A DNA stretch of 27,495 nt from CAZJFC01 sp964545245 (lineage in GTDB: Bacteria > Pseudomonadota > Alphaproteobacteria > Rickettsiales > 21-14-0-20-44-7): assembly GCA_964545245.1 (NCBI GenBank), contig CAZJFC010000022.1, positions 1 to 27,495 of the forward strand. The letters are read 5' to 3'. The translations under genes and the position numbers were made by a program. Position 1 is the first letter of the stretch. Every line of letters starts with the position of its first letter. The notes below the pieces were generated by a model. The model did not search any database and was not told the DNA's origin. It worked only from the letters and a program-made list of their open reading frames with translations. Below are positions 15,973 to 23,135 of the stretch, one piece after another.

Positions 15973-16392
15973 ATGAATTATAAACCGTTCCATCTTGCTT
16001 TTCCGGTTAAGGATATCGAATCCACAAGGGAATTTTATGGTAATCTGCTCGGCTGCGATATTGGCCGCGAAACCGAAAAATGGATCGATTTCAACTTTTT
16101 CGGCCACCAGCTTTCCGCCCATGTGAACGCAGGCGAATGCGGCGGGGAAGCCACCAGCACGGTGGACGGCAAGGCTGTGCCGCTGCGCCATTTCGGGGCA
16201 ATCCTGCCGTGGGAGGAATGGGAAAAACTGGCCGGGAAAATCGAAAAGGCCGGTATTGGTTTTGTCATCAGCCCAATGGTCAGGTTCCGTGGGAAAGGGG
16301 GGGAGCAAGGGACTTTTTTCATCACCGACCCTTCCGGTAACGGGCTGGAATTCAAAAGTTTCAGGGATGAAGTTAATATATTTGCAAAATAA
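15973..16392 (+). CDS. VOC (glyoxalase/bleomycin-resistance fold) protein
   Basis: The 139-residue protein has the vicinal-oxygen-chelate pattern: FHLAFPVKDIESTREFYGNLLGC at the start, GHQLSAHV in the first module, HFGAIL opening the second, and FFITDPSGNGLEFKSF at the end. H7, H73 and E126 are well placed as metal ligands, so it is probably a metal-dependent lyase, dioxygenase or similar small-molecule enzyme. Specificity cannot be told. It sits head-to-head with spoT and just upstream of an oxygenase-like gene in the same direction. Its promoter predicts a leaderless transcript. Confidence 0.88.
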   Translation: MNYKPFHLAFPVKDIESTREFYGNLLGCDIGRETEKWIDFNFFGHQLSAHVNAGECGGEATSTVDGKAVPLRHFGAILPWEEWEKLAGKIEKAGIGFVISPMVRFRGKGGEQGTFFITDPSGNGLEFKSFRDEVNIFAK

Positions 16393-16395
16393 TCT

Positions 16396-16424
16396 TTGTA
16401 AATGTGGTTAAGATTTGCTAATAA
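16396..16424 (+). promoter_or_regulatory. Promoter of the oxygenase-like gene, leaderless arrangement
   Basis: TTGTAA (16396-16401) and TAATAA (16419-16424) are 17 bp apart. ATG 16431 starts seven bases after the -10 box, the same geometry as for the VOC gene. The AGG at 16428-16430 is too close to the start to work as a ribosome-binding site. Confidence 0.5.
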
Positions 16425-16430
16425 GCTAGG

Positions 16431-17576
16431 ATGGAATTGCAAAGAAAACAATGGCTGGCAAAGATTCTTGCCCAACATACTAAAACCGGCGTGCGTGAGG
16501 TTATTTTCCCGTCCTCTGTAAGGCAGGAACTGGCGGAAACATTAAAAGGAATCGCCGGGAAACATTATCCATATATTGACGCGGCGGCGGTTCCGCTTGC
16601 GGCGCAGGCAATTAAGGATGCGTTGGAGAATGCAGGGCTGAACCGTGATAAGGATGTCCGTGGTTTTCTCCGGTTTATTGAGGAAATGGCGGGATATGAG
16701 AACAAGAAATTAATTCCGAGTTTTGTCGTGGCCGGCGGCCCGGTTGACAGGGTTGAATCAATCTATGCCGAGGCGTGGAAAGATGAAACATATGATTTTG
16801 AAACTCCCGGCTCAATCTCTGTGGGTAAGAGTGAGTTCGTTACCGAGTTGTTCCATTCCGGCCTTGCTGAACTGATCGGCCTTGAGGTTTCTTCCCATCT
16901 TACTTTTGACCAGGGGGGATATCACCGCCATACGGTTGTTATGCCGCGCAGGTCACAGCTCAACACGGCTTCCAGCCTTGGCGCGGATGAGTTCAAATGG
17001 CATATTGATGACGCTTTTGCGGAAAATAAGTATTCGGATTTTATTTCAGTTGGCGCTGTCAGGAACAAAGGGACATATACCTCCATTGCAACTTTGGGGC
17101 AGGTGCTTAGGAATTTTTCGGAAATTTTTACCCCGCGTGAGTTTGAATTGCTGACAAAGCCATATTTCCTGTTCCTCCCCGGCCCAAGCGCGTTCAAGAA
17201 AGGTTTGCAGGGCGTTCATGCGCCGGTGGTGCAACTGGATGAAGGCAACCGGGTTACCCAGCTCAGGATTTATCAGGATGAATCAAGGGTTTTGATTGCC
17301 TGCGACCCGAAAGCGCCGCAATCCGTAAAGCGCGACTTTGAGGCTTCAAGAGGGGAGCTGGAGGCTGTCAGGGATAAGCTGGTTAATCAGGCTTTGCAGG
17401 GAGTTGGAGTGAACCTGCTGATTGAACCGGGTTCGGCAAATTATGTATTTATCAATAACAACCTTGAGCCGCACCGGCGCACCGCGTTAAGTGATAGGGA
17501 TAATCCTGTGAAGAATAAGGAAGGGGAATTCAGGCTGCTGGTCAGGACTTCATTTTTAGGAGCGGGAAGGGCATAA
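16431..17576 (+). CDS. Probable Fe(II)/2-oxoglutarate-dependent oxygenase (TauD/AsnO-like)
   Basis: The 381-residue protein appears soluble. The middle region EFKWHIDDAFAENKYSDFISVGAVRNKG resembles the clavaminate-synthase/AsnO branch, giving iron ligands H191 and D193. Near the C-terminus, VFINNNLEPHRRTAL (H348) and RLLVRTSF (R368, R372) match the distal histidine and 2-oxoglutarate-binding arginine. Such enzymes hydroxylate amino acids, often in natural-product or siderophore pathways. No biosynthetic genes are nearby, so the substrate is open. The N-terminal 110 residues are not recognised. A bidirectional terminator follows. The family call rests on motif spacing and needs a structure or profile comparison. 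Confidence 0.6.
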   Translation: MELQRKQWLAKILAQHTKTGVREVIFPSSVRQELAETLKGIAGKHYPYIDAAAVPLAAQAIKDALENAGLNRDKDVRGFLRFIEEMAGYENKKLIPSFVVAGGPVDRVESIYAEAWKDETYDFETPGSISVGKSEFVTELFHSGLAELIGLEVSSHLTFDQGGYHRHTVVMPRRSQLNTASSLGADEFKWHIDDAFAENKYSDFISVGAVRNKGTYTSIATLGQVLRNFSEIFTPREFELLTKPYFLFLPGPSAFKKGLQGVHAPVVQLDEGNRVTQLRIYQDESRVLIACDPKAPQSVKRDFEASRGELEAVRDKLVNQALQGVGVNLLIEPGSANYVFINNNLEPHRRTALSDRDNPVKNKEGEFRLLVRTSFLGAGRA

Positions 17577-17580
17577 CAAA

Positions 17581-17610
17581 AAACCCGCCGGGTTTGGCGG
17601 GTTTTTATTT
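17581..17610. terminator. Bidirectional intrinsic terminator
   Basis: AAACCCGCC (17581-17589) pairs perfectly with GGCGGGTTT (17596-17604) around a six-base loop. T residues follow on the + strand, and A residues (T on the other strand) precede it. It ends the oxygenase-like gene (stop 17576) and the converging rpoZ gene (stop 17633). Confidence 0.9.
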
Positions 17611-17632
17611 AATCTGCTTTTAATTCGTTGGT

Positions 17633-18037
17633 TTAGTCTTCGGCGTCAACTTCATCATCGCCAAAGCCCATATCGAGGCCTTCATCCTGTGGAGCGCCCA
17701 GATCGTCGTCATCATCTGAGTCATTAACGGTGAGCGACTGGATTTCGTCGGTGATCTCACGGCTTGCGGCAGAGCCGAAACCCGGTGAAACTTCGTCGAT
17801 AACATCTTTCTTGCCGTATTTCTGGTAACCCTGGATGACTTCATTGCCAAGGTGCTCAAGGTCAAGCTTCTGTTCCGCTATTTCACGCAGTGCAACAACG
17901 GTGTCCTTATCGTTATCGCGCGAAATATGGATCGGGTTGCCGGAAGAAATCTGGCGCGCGCGCTGCGCGGCGGTTGTAACCAGCTCAAAACGGTTCGGGA
18001 TGTGTTCAATGCAATCTTCAACTGTGACGCGGGCCAT
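17633..18037 (-). CDS. rpoZ: RNA polymerase subunit omega
   Basis: Omega helps assemble RNA polymerase and contributes to a ppGpp-binding site. The 134 residues start MARVTVEDCIEHIPNRFELVTTAAQRARQI, the diagnostic N-terminus, and continue with VVALREIAEQKLD. A long acidic tail (SDDDDDLGAPQDEGLDMGFGDDEVDAED) is common in alphaproteobacterial omega. AAGGAG lies directly upstream. The ribosome-binding site is next to the left end of the four-helix-bundle element (18050), so transcripts from rplM-rpsI must run through that element to reach rpoZ. Confidence 0.95.
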   Translation of the reverse strand: MARVTVEDCIEHIPNRFELVTTAAQRARQISSGNPIHISRDNDKDTVVALREIAEQKLDLEHLGNEVIQGYQKYGKKDVIDEVSPGFGSAASREITDEIQSLTVNDSDDDDDLGAPQDEGLDMGFGDDEVDAED

Positions 18038-18049
18038 TTGTTCTCCTTT

Positions 18050-18516
18050 TTAGAAATCGGGAAATTGGGAAAACGGGAAATTGAGATTTAATTTTTAACT
18101 TTATTTCTCAAACTTCTGAGCATTTTTCCTATATTCTCGTATTCCTCTGTTATTTTTAGACAATCCGGGGAATTTATATACCCCAGATCGGTAGAATATT
18201 TCAACCATAATTGTACTTCATCACAGGAAGCCAACGCGATTGATAAGAATCTCTTAAACTCTGCCGGGTAATGGGCCTGTTTAGAGAAGCCTTCAACTAT
18301 GTTTGAACAAACCGATTTGCTGGCCCTTCTAAGCTGGGAAGCAAGGTCATATTGCTCAATGCCGGGAAATTTCAAGCTTAGCTTATGCAATTCCAGCGAA
18401 GCTTGATATGCAATTTTGAAAACATCTAGGTCAGTAGCTTTAGTGATAAATACTGCTGCTGAAGTTCCCATTCATAGCATCCCAATCTCTCAGTTTCCCG
18501 ATTTCCCAATTTCTAA
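18050..18516 (-). mobile_element. Inverted-repeat-bounded unit carrying a four-helix-bundle gene
   Basis: The ends are TTAGAAATCGGGAAATTGGG (18050 onwards) and, inverted at 18516 backwards, TTAGAAATTGGGAAATCGGG. They agree over about 23 nt with two differences, and further GGGAAA units follow inside. The only gene between them is the four-helix-bundle protein. The unit fits exactly between the rpsI stop codon (18513-18515, shared with the repeat) and the rpoZ ribosome-binding site, and runs in operon direction. No certain target duplication is visible. Confidence 0.65.
18088..18471 (-). CDS. Four-helix-bundle protein (S23/IVS, bAvd-like family)
   Basis: The 127-residue protein is mostly helical and matches the family found as an intervening sequence in some 23S rRNA genes and related to the Avd accessory protein of diversity-generating retroelements. 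Diagnostic features are DLDVFKIAYQASLELHKLS, YDLASQLRRASKSVCSNIVEGFSK, EFKRFLSIALASCDEVQLWL and the C-terminal EEYENIGKMLRSLR. Its biochemical function is unknown; relatives are basic, form pentamers and may bind nucleic acid. The stop codon overlaps the left repeat end, and the start is just inside the right one. Further ATGs at 18475 and 18480 are out of frame or unneeded. No rRNA or reverse transcriptase is nearby. Confidence 0.88.
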   Translation of the reverse strand: MGTSAAVFITKATDLDVFKIAYQASLELHKLSLKFPGIEQYDLASQLRRASKSVCSNIVEGFSKQAHYPAEFKRFLSIALASCDEVQLWLKYSTDLGYINSPDCLKITEEYENIGKMLRSLRNKVKN

Positions 18517-18977
18517 CGTTTAGAGAACTGGAAGCGGCGGCGGGCTTTCGCGCGGCCATATTTCTTGCGTTCAACGACGCGGCTGTCACGGGTGAGGAAG
18601 CCTTCGCGGCGAAGAACGGTGTGGTTCTCAGTAGGGTTGTAAAGGTCAAGCGCTTTGCTGATACCGTGGCGGACAGCGCCAGCCTGACCGGAAAGACCGC
18701 CGCCTTTAACCGTAACGGTCACGTCAAACGCGCCTTCGGATTTGGTAGCTTCGAACGGCTGGTTAATAATCATGCGGAGGACCGGACGGGCGAAATAAGT
18801 TTCGATCGGTTTGCCGTTAACGGTGATTTTGCCTTTGCCTTTTTTGATCCAGACGCGCGCAACGGCATCCTTACGTTTGCCGGTTGCGTATGAGCGGCCC
18901 AGTGAATCAACTTTAGGCTCGCGTGGCTTTACTTCTTCTTCAACTTCTGCTGTTGCTGCTGTAGGGATTTGAATCAT
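18513..18977 (-). CDS. rpsI: 30S ribosomal protein S9
   Basis: S9 contacts the P-site tRNA with its C-terminal tail in the 30S head. The 154 residues include an acidic N-terminal extension of about 25 residues (AEVEEEVKPREPK) usual in alphaproteobacteria, then SLGRSYATGKRKDAVARVWIKKGKGKITVNG, and the conserved end KKYGRAKARRRFQFSKR. Its ATG is two bases from the rplM stop. The TAG stop forms part of the terminal repeat of the following element. Confidence 0.98.
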   Translation of the reverse strand: MIQIPTAATAEVEEEVKPREPKVDSLGRSYATGKRKDAVARVWIKKGKGKITVNGKPIETYFARPVLRMIINQPFEATKSEGAFDVTVTVKGGGLSGQAGAVRHGISKALDLYNPTENHTVLRREGFLTRDSRVVERKKYGRAKARRRFQFSKR

Positions 18978-18979
18978 CT

Positions 18980-19456
18980 TTAGTTACCGCTTACTCTTTT
19001 ATTTTTAGGATTTTTTTCTGCAAGGTTCAGGACGATAGGGTTCTGCGCTGTGTGCGGGTGTTCGGCACCGGCATAAACACGGAGTTTAGTAAGTTGCTGG
19101 TTAGTCAAACCGGCGCGGCGGCGCGCGAACATGCGTTTGATCGCAAGCTCGACAACCCTTTCAGGGAAGCGGCCGGCGATGATTTTCTCAGGGGTGGTTT
19201 CCTTGATGCCGCCCGGATGGCCGGTGTGGCGGTAGTAAACCTTCTGGCTGGCTTTTTTACCGGTCATGCGGATTTTGCCCGCGTTGATGACAACAACATG
19301 GTCACCGGTATCGATATGCGGGGTGAAAATCGGCTTATGCTTACCACGCAGGATTTTTGACACCTCAACCGCAAGGCGGCCAAGAACAACGCCCTCAGCG
19401 TCGATAAGATACCATTTGCGCTCAATTTCTTTCGGTTTTGCAGAAAAAGTTTTCAT
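18980..19456 (-). CDS. rplM: 50S ribosomal protein L13
   Basis: L13 is an early-assembling 50S protein. The 158 residues start MKTFSAKPKEIERKWYLIDAEGVVLGRLA and include the signatures HIDTGDHVVVINA and YRHTGHPGG, with RMFARRRAGLTNQQLTKLRVYAGAEHPHTAQ near the end. It is the first gene of the rplM-rpsI unit, with a strong promoter upstream (19491-19519). Confidence 0.98.
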   Translation of the reverse strand: MKTFSAKPKEIERKWYLIDAEGVVLGRLAVEVSKILRGKHKPIFTPHIDTGDHVVVINAGKIRMTGKKASQKVYYRHTGHPGGIKETTPEKIIAGRFPERVVELAIKRMFARRRAGLTNQQLTKLRVYAGAEHPHTAQNPIVLNLAEKNPKNKRVSGN

Positions 19457-19490
19457 AATTTTATTCGCTTGCTATTTTTTAGAGTGGCGC

Positions 19491-19519
19491 ATTATGCTTA
19501 TCTGTCCGGCTGATGTCAA
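19491..19519 (-). promoter_or_regulatory. rplM-rpsI promoter
   Basis: On the minus strand TTGACA (19519-19514) and CATAAT (19496-19491) are separated by 17 bp, close to ideal sigma-70 spacing and sequence. The leader would be about 28 bases. It is the likely promoter for rplM, rpsI, the four-helix-bundle gene and rpoZ. Confidence 0.8.
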
Positions 19520-19580
19520 CAGGTAATTTAGGTTGTGGGGCGAAGGCGGCGGGCAACCGGTTTGTGGCGGAAAAGTTATT

Positions 19581-20573
19581 ATGGAACAAAGGTTTATTGT
19601 CAGTGCGGAAGAAGATGGCGGAAGGCTGGATAAATTTCTTGCCGCAAAAACCGGGCTTTCGCGCAGCTATGTGCAGAAATTAATAGAAGACCACTCCCGG
19701 AAAGTTAAGGAAGGGGAGGAAATTGGCATTGAGATACCGGAGGCAAAGCCGCTTGACCTCACCCCTTGGGATTTCCCGCTGGATGTGGTGTTTGAGAGCG
19801 ATGAAATGATGGTTGTCAACAAGCCTGCCGGGCTTACCGTCCACCCTGCGCCGGGGAATTATGAGAATACGCTGGTTCATGCGGTGTTGTTCCACTGCAA
19901 GGGGCGGCTTTCGGGCATTAACGGGGTGGAAAGGCCGGGAATCGTCCACCGGCTGGATAAGGACACAAGTGGATTGATAGTTATCGCAAAGACCGATGCG
20001 GCGCACCGCAAGCTTGCGGCAGGGATTGAATCGCGCGAGGTAAAGCGTTTTTATTACGCGCTGGTGAACGGTGTACCCGCGCAGTCATCAGGAATTATTA
20101 AAACCGGTTTTGGCCGCCACCCGAAAGACCGCAAGAAAATGACGACATTCGACCTCACCGAATCAGTTTACAGCACCGGCGGCTCAAGCCGCAGCGCGGA
20201 TTATAACCGGGCCGGGGAAATTGTGGTGGGTTCGCATACCGAATGGGGTATGGAGCGCGGCGAGGGGACGAACGCAAAAATTGCTATTACGGAATATAGC
20301 GTGGTGGAGGTTTTTGGTGATGGTGCGGCAAGTATGGTGGAATGCAGGCTGCAAACAGGAAGAACGCACCAGATCCGGGTGCATATGAAGCATTTGAAAC
20401 ACCCGATAATCGGCGACCAGGTTTACGGCGTGACCCGTAAGAACAAGTTTATCCCTGATTTTCCGCGTCAGGCTCTGCATGCCTATAAACTCGAAATACC
20501 GGATGTGGGCAGTTTTAAAGCACCGCTGCCGGATGATTTGCTGGGGCTTGTCGAAGAATTACAAGAAATTTAG
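19581..20573 (+). CDS. rluD: RluD-family 23S rRNA pseudouridine synthase with shortened S4 domain
   Basis: This family isomerises uridines in 23S rRNA. ATG 19581 gives 330 residues. The S4 RNA-binding region (GGRLDKFLAAKTGLSRSYVQKLIED) jumps straight to HSRKVKEGEEIGIEIPE: about a dozen residues that normally hold the VxVNGK strand are missing. The catalytic domain is intact: VVNKPAGLTVHPAPG, GIVHRLDKDTSGLIVIAKT with the catalytic aspartate, and QTGRTHQIRVHMKHLKHPIIGDQVYG. A stretch of about 25 residues (SSRSADYNRAGEIVVGSHTE...) between catalytic strands looks like an extra loop. The gene is divergent from rplM. Paralogue identity (RluC or RluD) is uncertain. Confidence 0.88.
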   Translation: MEQRFIVSAEEDGGRLDKFLAAKTGLSRSYVQKLIEDHSRKVKEGEEIGIEIPEAKPLDLTPWDFPLDVVFESDEMMVVNKPAGLTVHPAPGNYENTLVHAVLFHCKGRLSGINGVERPGIVHRLDKDTSGLIVIAKTDAAHRKLAAGIESREVKRFYYALVNGVPAQSSGIIKTGFGRHPKDRKKMTTFDLTESVYSTGGSSRSADYNRAGEIVVGSHTEWGMERGEGTNAKIAITEYSVVEVFGDGAASMVECRLQTGRTHQIRVHMKHLKHPIIGDQVYGVTRKNKFIPDFPRQALHAYKLEIPDVGSFKAPLPDDLLGLVEELQEI

Positions 20574-20609
20574 AAGGCAATTATACCAAAACGCTAAGTA
20601 CTTCCTCAT

Positions 20610-20700
20610 CGTCACCCCGCGCTTGTCGCGGGGTCTGGTTCAGTGGGTACATACAGTGGCGGCAAAGCTAACCGGATCGCGGGATAAACCTGCGATGACG
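20610..20700. repeat. CGTCACCCCGCG...GCGATGACG palindromic element
   Basis: The unit has CGTCA/TGACG ends. ACCCCGCG-CTTGT-CGCGGGGT forms an 8-bp hairpin at 20614-20634, and ATCGCGGG/CCTGCGAT forms a second near the right end. It lies between rluD and the membrane metalloprotease-like gene, which converge. It belongs with 6052-6110 and 11215-11274 in design. Confidence 0.7.
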
Positions 20701-20736
20701 GGTAGCCAATACTTTGCTTAAGGGGATAATTACCAT

Positions 20737-21525
20737 TTAAAAGTTACGCTTTTCGTCAAGGAACTGGTCGATGGAGGTTTTTGAGGAGCCTTGCTTGTGT
20801 TGGGTTATGGCCAGAAATATTGCCGCAAAAAACACGAACACTGCAAAGCAGATTGTGAAAGTCGCAATATTCTCAATGCTGAGCGAAGGGACTATCTGGT
20901 TAATGCGGTGAAAATCATTGTCGATGCCGAAAATGCTGGTGGTTTTGTAATCAACGCGCGTAACCGGGTCAGTGATTAGCAGATAGCAAAACCTGATGTT
21001 GCGGAATATCAGCAGTGAGCCGATAAAGCCCATCACCCATTGGTTATGCGTTTTTTCACCGGAATAGCTTATCGCGCAGTAAAGGAAAATCCCGCCCGCA
21101 ATCACTGAGCCGCCATGTCCCATGTATAAGACAACAATCCTGTAATAGCCGCTGATGGCAACCAGAACAACTATTATGGTTAAAGCAATCGCGGAGTGGA
21201 AAACGTCTTTGCCTTTATCATGCAGGTAATAACAGCCAAAGGCGAGGGCGGCAATTGCGATCAGCTGGACTTCCATACTGCGGTCAAGATGCAGGGTTAT
21301 TATGAAAAGAGGGGCGCTCGGCTCACCAAACAGCCAGCCGGTTACGGCATGGCCAAGCTCATGGAAAAACAGGTCAGCTACCTGTGCGAGCATGGTAATT
21401 AACCAGACAGGCATACTCAAAGTTGCGCCGTTTTCCATTGAACTGGCGGCAACAAAGAAAAGTCCCGTACCAATAGCGGTAGCGGCGATTATCAGCGATT
21501 TCGTATCCGGTAATGAAATCCTCAT
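20737..21525 (-). CDS. Polytopic membrane protein with HExxH motif (M50-like)
   Basis: The 262-residue protein has about six hydrophobic segments. HELGHA at residues 55-60, inside or beside a membrane segment (VADLFFHELGHAVTGWLFGEPSAP), is the zinc-binding pattern of membrane metalloproteases of the M50 type. A later aspartate ligand is not obvious (ITDPVTR, residues about 184-190, is a possibility), and no PDZ domain is seen. It could be an intramembrane protease or a non-peptidase relative. It follows argB by 23 bases in the same direction, so it may be the last gene of the rpmH-argB run. The tail (QHKQGSSKTSIDQFLDEKRNF) is cytoplasmic-like. Confidence 0.6.
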   Translation of the reverse strand: MRISLPDTKSLIIAATAIGTGLFFVAASSMENGATLSMPVWLITMLAQVADLFFHELGHAVTGWLFGEPSAPLFIITLHLDRSMEVQLIAIAALAFGCYYLHDKGKDVFHSAIALTIIVVLVAISGYYRIVVLYMGHGGSVIAGGIFLYCAISYSGEKTHNQWVMGFIGSLLIFRNIRFCYLLITDPVTRVDYKTTSIFGIDNDFHRINQIVPSLSIENIATFTICFAVFVFFAAIFLAITQHKQGSSKTSIDQFLDEKRNF

Positions 21526-21548
21526 GCCGGAATCCTAAGCCGGATTGG

Positions 21549-22469
21549 TTAATAAATCATTGTGCCGGTGCCGTGCTCGGTGAAGACTTCGAGCAGGACG
21601 ACATGCGGGATGCGCCCGTCAAGGATGTGCGCGGCTTCAACGTTGTGCTCAACGGCGGAGATGCAGGTTTCCAGTTTCGGTATCATGCCGCCGGTCGCAA
21701 CGCGGTCGGTTATCATCTGTTTTGCCTCATGCATGGTGATGCGGTTAATGAGTTCGCCTTCCCCGTTCATCACGCCGGGAACGTCCGTAAGCAATATCAG
21801 CTTGCTTGCCGCTAAGGCAGAGGCAATCGCGCCCGCTGCGGTATCGGCGTTGATATTGAAGGTTTCGCCATTCTCACCCATGCCGATTGGCGCAATTACC
21901 GGGATGATATTGGATTCTTCAAACGCAACCAGAACTTCCGGGTTGATTTTCACCGGCTCTCCCACGAAGCCGAGGTCGAGGATTTTCTCGATGTTTGAAT
22001 CCGGGTCTTTCATGGTGCGGCGGATTTTCCGGGCGGTGATGAGCGCGCCATCCTTCCCGGACATGCCGACGGCAAGGCCGCCCGCCGCGCAGATATCGGA
22101 AACTATCTGCTTGTTGATGGAGCCGGAAAGCACCATTTCGGCAATTTCGACGGTTTCCGAATCGGTCACGCGGAGGCCGTTCACAAAATTGCTTTGAATC
22201 TTCAAACGCTCAAGCATGGAGCTGATTTGCGGCCCGCCGCCGTGGACGATAACCGGGTTGATGCCCACCTGTTTCAGCATCACGATATCATTGGCGAATT
22301 TTTTGGCAAGGGCAGGGTCGCCCATTGCGTTGCCGCCATATTTAATGACGAAAGTCTCGCCCGCAAAACGGCGCATATAGGGCAAAGCTTCGCCCAGAGT
22401 GGTGGCAATGTTCATCCACTCAGGCTTGATATTGGATTTGAAGGTTTTTTTAACTTTACTGTCTGACAT
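21549..22469 (-). CDS. argB: Acetylglutamate kinase
   Basis: It phosphorylates N-acetyl-L-glutamate in arginine biosynthesis (cytoplasm). The 306 residues carry the amino-acid-kinase signatures TFVIKYGGNAMGD, VHGGGPQISSML, NINADTAAGAIASALAASKLILLTDVPGV, and the C-terminal GGMIPKLETCISAVEHNVEAAHILDGR. The N-terminal extension (about 25 residues) is typical of the hexameric, arginine-sensitive form. It lies 23 bases after engB; the engB-argB pair is usual in alphaproteobacteria. Confidence 0.97.
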   Translation of the reverse strand: MSDSKVKKTFKSNIKPEWMNIATTLGEALPYMRRFAGETFVIKYGGNAMGDPALAKKFANDIVMLKQVGINPVIVHGGGPQISSMLERLKIQSNFVNGLRVTDSETVEIAEMVLSGSINKQIVSDICAAGGLAVGMSGKDGALITARKIRRTMKDPDSNIEKILDLGFVGEPVKINPEVLVAFEESNIIPVIAPIGMGENGETFNINADTAAGAIASALAASKLILLTDVPGVMNGEGELINRITMHEAKQMITDRVATGGMIPKLETCISAVEHNVEAAHILDGRIPHVVLLEVFTEHGTGTMIY

Positions 22470-22492
22470 GGCTAAGCTCTTGATAATACTTG

Positions 22493-23116
22493 TTAAGACC
22501 TTGTAATACCGGCCAGCGATGCTTGCAACAGATTTATTCCTGTCTTTTTTTCCGATGAAGTTTCAAAGACCTCATTCATCATTGCCGCATGTTCAGACTG
22601 GCTGAAATTGCGCACCGGAGGCTGGCCTTTTTTAAGCTGGTCGATCTTGGTAAAAACAATCTGGTAGCTGACCGCCGTTTCGTCCAGTATTTGCATGATT
22701 TCAAGGTCGGAATCCTTCGCGCCGTGGCGGGAGTCGATGAGCATCAGCACGCGCACAAGGTTGGGGCGGCCACGCAGGTAATCTTTGGCAAGCTCCGTCC
22801 ATGCCTGTGAAAGCCCGCGGGAAACTTTCGCGTAGCCATAGCCCGGCATGTCAACCAGCCTTAACTTGCCGCCAAGCTCAAAAAAGTTTAGCTGCTGAGT
22901 GTGGCCGGGGCTTTGCGAAGTACGGCAAAGCGTTTTGCGTCCGGTCAGCGCGTTCACAAGGCTGGATTTGCCGACGTTGGAGCGTCCGGCGAACGCAACT
23001 TCGGGGAGCGAAGAATCCGGCAACCCGCCAAGATCGGCTACGCCGCGCATGAAGTCGCATTGCTGCGCGAAAAGCCAGCGGCCATATTCAAGTTGTTCTG
23101 CGGTGAATTCCGTCAT
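22493..23116 (-). CDS. engB: Ribosome-biogenesis GTPase EngB (YihA/YsxC)
   Basis: This small GTPase is needed for 50S assembly. The 207 residues contain G1 (FAGRSNVGKSSL), G2 region (CRTSQSPGHTQ), G3 (LVDMPGYGYA), G4 (VFTKIDQL) and the typical QCDFMRGVADLGGLP start. It begins at ATG 23116, 19 bases after the yidC stop, in the yidC-engB-argB order. Confidence 0.97.
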   Translation of the reverse strand: MTEFTAEQLEYGRWLFAQQCDFMRGVADLGGLPDSSLPEVAFAGRSNVGKSSLVNALTGRKTLCRTSQSPGHTQQLNFFELGGKLRLVDMPGYGYAKVSRGLSQAWTELAKDYLRGRPNLVRVLMLIDSRHGAKDSDLEIMQILDETAVSYQIVFTKIDQLKKGQPPVRNFSQSEHAAMMNEVFETSSEKKTGINLLQASLAGITRS

Positions 23117-23135
23117 TACCGGTTATCCCTGTAAC

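Noticed and set aside
18088..18471. Four-helix-bundle gene as a 23S rRNA intervening sequence or part of a diversity-generating retroelement
   Set aside because: There is no rRNA, reverse transcriptase or variable repeat nearby; it lies between ribosomal protein and RNA polymerase genes.
19533..19580. Upstream extension of rluD from 19533
   Set aside because: The added residues (WGEGGGQPVCGGKVI) are not family-like; ATG 19581 matches the usual N-terminus.
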